DNA of 32,757 nt from Vibrio variabilis (lineage in GTDB: Bacteria > Pseudomonadota > Gammaproteobacteria > Enterobacterales > Vibrionaceae), in the NCBI RefSeq assembly GCF_003263785.1, contig NZ_JYJK01000021.1, positions 1 to 32,757 on the forward strand, given 5' to 3'. The notes beneath the pieces are model-generated. The model was not told where the DNA came from. It was given only the letters and a program-made list of their open reading frames with translations, and did not search any database. The translations under genes were made by a program, and so were the position numbers. How positions within the stretch are numbered: the first letter of the stretch is position 1; the number at the start of each line of letters is the position of its first letter. Shown here in pieces: positions 26,148-32,757 of this stretch.

Positions 26148-26858
26148 GTGATAGACATTGAGCCAAGGAAGCGTCTGCGCACCAAACTAAAATATGCACT
26201 GATAGGATGCACGATCGCTGCGGCACTTGGCCTAGCGACCCAGAGTAACGCTTACACCAAACAGGAGCAGCGTTGGATCTCGACCGTGAGTGCAACTTAC
26301 GGCCAGCGCGCAGGCAAGCGTGTTGAAACCTGGCGTTCGGTGTTGGCGGGTTTACAAGGTCGCTCCGAAAAAGAGCAACTTGCTGGCATCAATGAGTTTT
26401 TTAATCAGCTCAACTTTGTTGACGATATCAAGCTGTGGGGCAAAAAGGACTACTGGGCAACACCACTGGAATTTTTAGGCAGCAATGCTGGTGACTGTGA
26501 AGATTTCACCATTGCCAAGTACTTCTCGCTGCTCGAGCTCGGTATCTCCGATAAAAAGCTACGTTTGGTCTACGTCAAGGCGATAGAACTCAATCAGTTC
26601 CACATGGTACTCGCCTACTACGAAACGCCACGCTCGCAGCCACTGATTTTGGACAACCTGATTGGTGAAATAAAACCTGCGTCTCAACGTGGAGACCTAC
26701 TACCGATATACAGTTTTAATGGTCGCAACCTTTGGACCATGAAAACCACCCAAGGCAAGTTAGCCGGAAAGTCGTCGAGACTAAAATTATGGAATGATTT
26801 GCGCAGTCGCGAGCGCTCATTAACGTTACGGAAACCAAAGGTAAATTACGACGAGTAA
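26148..26858 (+). CDS. lapG: Periplasmic adhesin protease LapG
   Basis: Transglutaminase-like cysteine protease of 236 residues that cuts LapA-type adhesins near their N-terminus and releases them from the cell surface. The GTG start follows AAAGGGA. A signal peptide ends near TQSNAYT. The catalytic triad is C117 (GDCEDF), H152 (NQFHMVL) and D169 (LILDN). It needs calcium in Pseudomonas and is held inactive by LapD when c-di-GMP is high. It lies nine bases after lapC and six before lapD. Confidence 0.94.
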   Translation: MIDIEPRKRLRTKLKYALIGCTIAAALGLATQSNAYTKQEQRWISTVSATYGQRAGKRVETWRSVLAGLQGRSEKEQLAGINEFFNQLNFVDDIKLWGKKDYWATPLEFLGSNAGDCEDFTIAKYFSLLELGISDKKLRLVYVKAIELNQFHMVLAYYETPRSQPLILDNLIGEIKPASQRGDLLPIYSFNGRNLWTMKTTQGKLAGKSSRLKLWNDLRSRERSLTLRKPKVNYDE

Positions 26859-26864
26859 ATAATT

Positions 26865-28773
26865 ATGACACTATACAGACAGCTAGTGGTCGGCATGATA
26901 GCCGTTTTTTTACTGTTATTGACGTCGGTGTTTATCATCGAATTTAACACCACCCGAAACTTTTTAGAGCAGCAACAACGCTCAGAGGTCAATAACACCA
27001 TCAACACCGTCGGACTTGCCTTGGCGCCGTACCTCCAGTCTCAAGACAAAGTGGCTGTAGAATCGGTGATCAATGCCCTATTTGACGGCAGCACCTACTC
27101 TACAGTTCGTCTGGTCTTTCTTGAAAGCGATGAAGAGATACTGCGCACCTACCCCATCAAGCCGAGCGACGTGCCTGCATGGTTCACTAATCTTCCTCTG
27201 TTTTCGCCCATTCAGACTCCCGCGTCGTCACCAGTGGCTGGCTGCAATTGGCTGAAGTTGAGATTGTTAGTCACCCTGGCGAGGCCTACTCTCAGCTTTG
27301 GCATGCATTTGAGCGTCTTTCGGCGGCATTCCTCGGCATTCTCGTATTGGGCTTACTCGCTATCGCTTTTATATTACGCCGAGCGCTGAATCCACTGCGC
27401 GCCATCGTGCTTAAAATGGAACAAGTGGCCAATCGTCAATTTGGTGAGCCACTGCTTAGACCTAGAACCAAAGATTTGATTGCTGTCGTAGATGGCATCA
27501 ATAGCATGTCAGCACACGTAGAAGAATCATTCAAACAGCAAGCGAAAGAAGCACAGAAGCTGCGTGAACGCGCCTATATGGATCCCGTGTCCCACCTTGG
27601 TAACCGTGCTTTCTTCATGGGACAGCTCAATCAGTGGCTGACCGAATCTTCATTGGGTGGCGTTGCTATCCTGCATGCTGAGTTTATTAAGCAGACCTAC
27701 AAGAGCGAAGGTTATGAAGCTGGAGATGGGCTAGTACGCGAGCTTGCCGATCTACTGTCAATGACCATTAATTTACCAAACACCGTGATCGCTCGTATCT
27801 CGACGGATGAGTTTGGTTTTGTATTTCCGAATATTGATGAAAATGAGCTCAAGTTCGCCGCCAACAGCATCATCACCTGCATTCAAGATCTCAATGCAGA
27901 CCCTACAGGTCTTAGTAAAGCGAAAGCATCACTGGGTGTGGTATTTAATGAAGAGCGCAAAAACTCCACGCAAATGCTGTCTGTGCTGGATAACGCGCTC
28001 ACCAAAGCGAAGTCGAATCCGGAGATGGACTATGGTTACATCTCCAGCGAACAAACTGGCGTCATCATGGGCAAACAGCAATGGCGCGCCTTGGTCGAAG
28101 AGGCCATCAACGACGAAGAAGTCACTTTCCGCTTCCAAGCCGCTAATAGCAGTTGGGGGAAACCTATCACCGTGAGGTGTTCTCGGCGATTGAAAAAGAT
28201 GGCGAGCGCTACACGGCCAACCAATATTTATTGGCGCTTGAACAACTTGATGCCAGCCACATCTTCGATGAGCACGTCATTACGTCTGTCATCAACAAAC
28301 TGGAACGCGAAGAAATGTCTGATGCCATTGCCATCAACATTACGCCGACGAGTATTGCTCAACCAAGCTTCATTCGCTGGATATCGTTAGAACTCAGTAA
28401 GCACGCCACCATTTGTGAGAAGCTGCACTTTGAGATACCAGAGAGCTGCTTTATCAGCAACCCGCATCACACCGCTCTATTTTGTAATGCTATTCGCAAT
28501 GCGGGAGCAAAATTTGGTGTCGATAACTACGGGCGCAACTTCCAATCTCTGGAATACCTCAACGAGTTTAGACCCGATTACGTGAAATTGGATTACTTAT
28601 ACACCCATCAACTGGATGATGAAAAACAGAAGTTTACGCTGACGTCAATTTCAAGAACAGCGCACAACTTAGGTATTAAAACCATCGCCTCGCGCGTGGA
28701 AACACAAACTCAGCTCGACTTCTTGTCTGAGCACTTTGTTGATGTGTTCCAAGGCTTTATTGTGGACAAATAA
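26865..28773 (+). CDS. lapD: c-di-GMP receptor LapD (degenerate GGDEF-EAL), frameshifted twice
   Basis: Inner-membrane receptor that binds c-di-GMP in a degenerate EAL domain and then captures LapG in the periplasm. Corrected length is about 636 residues: a first membrane helix (about 8-28), a periplasmic LapG-binding domain, a second helix (AAFLGILVLGLLAIAFIL), HAMP, GGDEF-like (STDEF in place of GGDEF) and EAL-like (FEIPESCF in place of EAL). Two breaks, in runs of T (27201-27204) and G (28155-28159), split it into frames 26865-27389, 27248-28390 and 28153-28773. One added base at each joins them. Neither catalytic motif is intact, as expected for a receptor. Confidence 0.92.
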
Positions 28774-28788
28774 TAGGTGCAAGAATCC

Positions 28789-30903
28789 ATGAAGGATCCG
28801 TTACTCAATTCGCTCATCTACATCAGTCGATATTACGGCTTAGCCAACTCCCCAGAGGCGTTGGTTAATGGCCTGCCCCTATCTTCAGGCAAACTGACCC
28901 CATTCTTACTGCCACGCTCCGCCGAGCGTGCGGGTTTGGTCGCTAAAGAAAACCGGGCGGATCTAGATGCTATTCCAACCATCGTTTTTCCTGTCATTTT
29001 GCTTCTCAAAGGCGGCGATGCATGCGTGCTGAACAGTATCGATCAAGAAAGAAATGAAGCGGAAATCATTACACTTGAATCTGGCATGGTGCCCATCTCC
29101 ATTGCCCTAGACGATCTTATTGCCCAGTACTCCGGTCGTTACTTCCTGGTTAAAAAGCAGTTTCGCTACGACGAGCGCTCTCCTGAAGTACTTAAGACCC
29201 GAGATGGCCACTGGTTTTGGGGCACCTTATGGGAATCAAAGCGCATCTACCGTGATGTGTTAATTGCCTCACTGCTTATCAACATATTTGCTATAGCCGC
29301 GCCGCTGTTCACTCGTTTGGTCTACGACAAAGTGGTACCAAACCTTGCCTTTGAAACTCTATGGGTACTGGCGGCAGGTATTTTTATCGTCTTTGGTTTT
29401 GATTTACTGCTCAAACTCATGCGCAGTTACTTTATTGACGTTGCAGGTAAAAAGTCAGACATTCTTATTTCATCGAAGCTGTTTAGCAAGGTGATGGGTA
29501 TCCGAATGGAATCGCGTCCACCGTCGGTCGGTGCGTTTGCGCGCCACTTGCAAGAGTTTGAATCCATTCGAGAGTTTTTCACCTCGGCCACCATAGCATC
29601 ACTGATTGACCTACCGTTTGCGCTGCTGTTCTTAGTCATCATTTGGCTAATGGCGGGTAACTTGGTGATCATCCCTATTGTCGGGGTTGTGATTCTCATT
29701 ATTTATTCGCTACTCATCCAAGGGCCGCTTCGCAAAACCATCGAAGAAGGGTCGCGTCTTGCATCGCAAAAATACGCTAACTTAATCGAGAGTTTAGCTG
29801 GACTGGAAACTGTGAAGATATTTGGCGCCCAAAGCCAATATCAATACCGCTGGGAAGAAGCGGTTGCTCACATGGCAAACTGGAATATAAAAAGCAAGCG
29901 TATTACTGATGGCATTCAAAATACCGCTGGCTTTGTGCAGCAATCCTCCAACATTGGCATGATCATCCTAGGCGTTTACTTAATTGCAGAAGGTGAACTG
30001 ACCATGGGTGGACTGATTGCCGCAACCATGTTGAGTAGCCGGGCAATTGGTCCATTGGTGCAGCTTTCACTGCTATCAACGCGCTACAACCAAGCCAAAT
30101 CGTCAATGACTATTATCGAACAGGTCATGGCGATGCCAGACGAGCAAGAAGAGGGCAAGCGCTACATTCACCGCCCGATCATTCACGGCAAAATTGAACT
30201 CGATCGCGTCACCTTCCACTACCCAGATTCACCCATGGCGTCGATTCGGGATTTAAGCTTAACGATAGAGCCAGGAGAGAAAGTGGCTATCATCGGCCGT
30301 ATTGGCTCAGGGAAAACAACGCTTGAGCGGCTCATCATGGGTCTTTACCAACCAACGGAAGGGCACGTCAGGATTGATGAAACTGACATTGCTCAGCTTC
30401 ATCACGTGGACGTAAGGCGCAATATTGGCTGTGTGCCACAAGACTGCGCTCTATTTTACGGCTCTATTCGTGACAACATTACTCTAGGCCGACCTCTGGT
30501 CGATGATCGCGACGTGATGGATGCTGCAAACCGAGCGGGGGTAACTGTCTTCACTCAGCAAGATCCTGCTGGTCTTGAAAGACAAGTGGGTGAGGGTGGC
30601 TTGCTACTCTCAGGAGGTCAAAGACAGGCAGTGGCCATTGCCCGTGCATTCTTGGCTCGCCCACCTATTTTGATCATGGATGAGCCCACCAGCTCGATGG
30701 ACAACCGCTCCGAGCTGCACATTAAAACCCAGCTCAAGCAGCTCAAAGAGTCGGAAACGCTGCTGCTGATTACCCACAAAACATCCATGTTGGAAGTCGT
30801 TGATCGCGTTATCGTAATGGAGAAAGGAACCATCATTGCCGATGGCCCTAAAGCTAGAGTTCTTACTGACTTGAGAGAAGGCAAAGTCAAAGCGGCAAGC
30901 TAA
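28789..30903 (+). CDS. lapB: Type I secretion ABC exporter LapB
   Basis: Inner-membrane ABC transporter/ATPase of about 704 residues that powers export of the large adhesin. The N-terminal domain (about 1-130) is a C39-peptidase-like domain without the catalytic cysteine, typical of RTX adhesin exporters. The membrane domain (about 155-430) has six helices. The nucleotide-binding domain has Walker A GRIGSGKTT near residue 503, signature LLSGGQRQAVAIARA, Walker B LIMDEPTSSMD and the switch histidine in LLITHKT. The ATG at 28789 has AGGTG nine bases upstream; an in-frame GTG at 28777 is the alternative start. It follows lapD closely. Confidence 0.93.
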   Translation: MKDPLLNSLIYISRYYGLANSPEALVNGLPLSSGKLTPFLLPRSAERAGLVAKENRADLDAIPTIVFPVILLLKGGDACVLNSIDQERNEAEIITLESGMVPISIALDDLIAQYSGRYFLVKKQFRYDERSPEVLKTRDGHWFWGTLWESKRIYRDVLIASLLINIFAIAAPLFTRLVYDKVVPNLAFETLWVLAAGIFIVFGFDLLLKLMRSYFIDVAGKKSDILISSKLFSKVMGIRMESRPPSVGAFARHLQEFESIREFFTSATIASLIDLPFALLFLVIIWLMAGNLVIIPIVGVVILIIYSLLIQGPLRKTIEEGSRLASQKYANLIESLAGLETVKIFGAQSQYQYRWEEAVAHMANWNIKSKRITDGIQNTAGFVQQSSNIGMIILGVYLIAEGELTMGGLIAATMLSSRAIGPLVQLSLLSTRYNQAKSSMTIIEQVMAMPDEQEEGKRYIHRPIIHGKIELDRVTFHYPDSPMASIRDLSLTIEPGEKVAIIGRIGSGKTTLERLIMGLYQPTEGHVRIDETDIAQLHHVDVRRNIGCVPQDCALFYGSIRDNITLGRPLVDDRDVMDAANRAGVTVFTQQDPAGLERQVGEGGLLLSGGQRQAVAIARAFLARPPILIMDEPTSSMDNRSELHIKTQLKQLKESETLLLITHKTSMLEVVDRVIVMEKGTIIADGPKARVLTDLREGKVKAAS

Positions 30904-30950
30904 CCCCAAACAATTACCTCCGCCAAAGACGGTGGTTTAGGGATGACAAC

Positions 30951-30982
30951 GAAAAGGGAGGTCCGATCGACTTCCCCTTTCG
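30951..30982. terminator. Bidirectional terminator between lapB and the adhesin gene
   Basis: Imperfect long inverted repeat: GAAAAGGGAGGTC (30951-30963) pairs with GACTTCCCCTTTC (30969-30981). It lies between the convergent lapB and adhesin genes. Confidence 0.65.
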
Positions 30983-30996
30983 CTCTCAAAAGCGAT

Positions 30997-32757
30997 TTAT
31001 GGCTCGTTAATGATGAGAATGGTGTTGAGGTCTACGCCGACGACACCTTCAAGCTCAATACTGACCGTTTTGTCATTGCCTTTATCAATGCTGATTACGG
31101 TGTTTCCATCTAACTCTTCGGCATGAATAACATCGGTAGCAAGCAGATCGGCTAAGGTATCGTCATCGTCAAACAAGTCTGAGAGGTCAATTACGTCATC
31201 ATTGCCATTTTCTTGCGAGAAGTCTTTGATGATGTCGTAACCACCGTCGAGATCAGATTCAGCCCATTTGAACGTATCGTTGCCCAAACCGCCAGTCATC
31301 ACATCATCGCCGAGACCACCAATAAGAAGATCATTGCCGTCAGTGCCATGTATCACAGTCACGCCACTGCCACCTTGTACAGCGAAGTCTAACTCGTCCG
31401 TTAGGTCTAGGTTACCTTTAGACAAAATATTTACATCAACCGTTGCTGTATCCGTACTCGCAAGACCATCAGAGTCTACAGCACTGTACATAAACTGGTC
31501 TTCAATCTGTGCTTCAATGATTTCGATGCTTTGGAGAACGAAACCGGCATTTTGATCGTCATCGACTGGGATGATTCTAAACTCATCAAACGCGACATCT
31601 GAGTCGACATTGATTACCGCTTGCTTAGAGGAATTGTCGTCGGGTCCATCAATTACAATGGGATCAGGGTCAATGAGTACACCGTCAGCGTATAGATAAA
31701 CAAAAACTTGGGCATCGCCGTTGTTAAACGAGCCAGTCATCGCACCGATACCAATTGCTAGAGTATTCACCAGCCCACTTTGGAACTTGACCGACATATA
31801 CTCTTTAGCTGTTGACTCAGTCTCTTTACCACTACCACTTTCATTGACACGCTCGGTAAAATAGCCTCGCTGCTTCAAGACGCCAGCGCCATCAAAGCCT
31901 ATCATCTCTTGCGTCAAGTTATCATGTGGCGCATCACCTGCGTAAGTACCACCAGTCAATATAATCCCCTGCTCCTCCAACTCACTAAGCTCACCAGTGA
32001 AGCCATCAATGGTGGCATCAAAAGCAACGTCAACATCGTAATAGATATCAAAGGTTTCCTCGATCATATCCCCTTCATCTAGATCGAATCGTATACCGGC
32101 ATCGCTAATGAAATAGAGCTGGCCAAAAGTAGGCTCCTTCTCGATTTTGATCATGGTGACTTTATCTGGATCTTGGTCATCTTCAAGGTCAGCAATAAAG
32201 TCAGAAAAATCGAGCGGAATATTGTCATCACTGGCATAAAGCTCGAAGTCTGTCACTTCTGGTGGTGTATTGATATCCGTAATGGTACCAACACCTGTCG
32301 CAGAACCATTGGTGGTCACGTCGTTGTTGTCGGTCACCACTACACCAAAGGTCTCTGGATCTTCAAAAACACCGTCTGTTATCGTTGGTACTGTGATCTT
32401 AAACTCAGTCACCCCCGCGGGTAGAGTCACATTACCGTCGGTGATGGTCAGTGGTATATCTGACTGACCATCGTTATAGCTCGCGGTAAGAGCACCTATA
32501 TCACTAGCCTCGGTACTGTAGTCGCCGCCAGTCACTGTTGCGAGATTCAATACAACATCAGCCTCAGTCTGCGCAGATAGACCGACGGTGAACATTGCTG
32601 CAGTCCCCTCATTAACAGACACCGCTGGCGTGATTGAGAGTGTTGGGCGGTCATCGTCAGGATCTGGGTCTGGGCCAGAGCCATCATCGAGAATAGTACC
32701 CACGCCGGTGGCCGAGCCATTGGTGGTAACATTGTTGTTATCAGTGACGGTCACGCC
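30997..32757 (-). CDS. Large RTX adhesin, C-terminal part (LapA/VCA0849-type), 5' end outside window
   Basis: The frame is open to the window edge, so only the C-terminal 586 or so residues are seen. From the N-side: the end of one and all of a second Calx-beta-like repeat (VTDNN-VTTNGSATGVGTI recurs after 137 residues), a linker rich in D/P, a beta-rich domain with GFDGAGVLKQRGYFTERVN and YMSVKFQSG, then RTX repeats (GTDGNDLLIGGLGDDVMTGGLGNDTF) and a type I secretion C-terminal signal ending KTVSIELEGVVGV. The acidic composition and calcium-binding motifs suit an extracellular fibre. It is the likely cargo of LapB/LapC, with the LapG cleavage and retention region at the unseen N-terminus. 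Confidence 0.92.
   Translation of the reverse strand, partial: GVTVTDNNNVTTNGSATGVGTILDDGSGPDPDPDDDRPTLSITPAVSVNEGTAAMFTVGLSAQTEADVVLNLATVTGGDYSTEASDIGALTASYNDGQSDIPLTITDGNVTLPAGVTEFKITVPTITDGVFEDPETFGVVVTDNNDVTTNGSATGVGTITDINTPPEVTDFELYASDDNIPLDFSDFIADLEDDQDPDKVTMIKIEKEPTFGQLYFISDAGIRFDLDEGDMIEETFDIYYDVDVAFDATIDGFTGELSELEEQGIILTGGTYAGDAPHDNLTQEMIGFDGAGVLKQRGYFTERVNESGSGKETESTAKEYMSVKFQSGLVNTLAIGIGAMTGSFNNGDAQVFVYLYADGVLIDPDPIVIDGPDDNSSKQAVINVDSDVAFDEFRIIPVDDDQNAGFVLQSIEIIEAQIEDQFMYSAVDSDGLASTDTATVDVNILSKGNLDLTDELDFAVQGGSGVTVIHGTDGNDLLIGGLGDDVMTGGLGNDTFKWAESDLDGGYDIIKDFSQENGNDDVIDLSDLFDDDDTLADLLATDVIHAEELDGNTVISIDKGNDKTVSIELEGVVGVDLNTILIINEP

Noticed and set aside
1..32757. CRISPR arrays, tRNA/rRNA genes, transposases, integrases or phage genes
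   Set aside because: No regularly spaced repeats, no recognisable RNA gene and no mobile-element protein were seen; all sizeable frames are chromosomal families.

Overview
The window looks like chromosomal DNA of a marine gammaproteobacterium of the genus Vibrio. The evidence is protein style (PutA/PutP, PdxH, the Lap biofilm cluster, an RTX adhesin of the VCA0849 type) and a gene neighbourhood that recalls V. cholerae chromosome II, where put, pdxH and lap genes lie close together. The chromosome assignment is from memory and is an inference. No transposase, integrase, tRNA, rRNA or CRISPR array is visible.

Layout: (1) 1-1008, the 3' part of an ethanolamine-type permease. (2) 1073-4223, a small thiol/redox island: a DsbA/FrnE-like oxidoreductase, a divergent HxlR-family regulator with two N-terminal cysteines, a peroxiredoxin-like protein and an MFS exporter. 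Copies of one inverted repeat lie in both divergent intergenic regions. (3) 4427-5770, an orphan DUF4157 (eCIS-associated) protein with an uncharacterised C-terminal domain. (4) 5982-11962, a ugp-type glycerol-3-phosphate/glycerophosphodiester ABC operon (ugpB-ugpA-ugpE-ugpQ-ugpC) with a divergent RpiR-family regulator. (5) 12239-17661, proline catabolism: putA, a detached aldehyde-dehydrogenase-like domain protein, and putP. (6) 18270-21167, two surface lipoproteins, the second resembling a polysaccharide lyase, separated by two tandem terminators. (7) 21251-24388, a HAD phosphatase, an RlpA-like lipoprotein, an AraC-family regulator and pdxH. (8) 24747-30901, a c-di-GMP-controlled adhesin export and retention module (lapC, lapG, lapD, lapB), convergent with (9) the C-terminal end of a large Calx-beta/RTX adhesin, its likely cargo.

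How the genes work together: LapB/LapC (with an outer-membrane LapE not seen here) should export the adhesin. LapD should hold the protease LapG inactive when c-di-GMP is high, keeping the adhesin on the surface. PutP brings in proline and PutA oxidises it to glutamate. The Ugp proteins bring in glycerol-3-phosphate or its diesters, and UgpQ cleaves the diesters.

Data quality: ten single-base frame breaks occur in eight otherwise well-conserved genes. Nine look like one lost base and one looks like an extra T. Most lie in or beside short runs of identical bases. This pattern suggests sequencing or consensus error rather than gene decay, so these genes are annotated as full-length with the break position given. 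The most novel items are the DUF4157 protein with a TIKI/TraB-like motif set, the HxlR mini-regulon, the split PutA, and the terminator placed directly before the lyase start codon.
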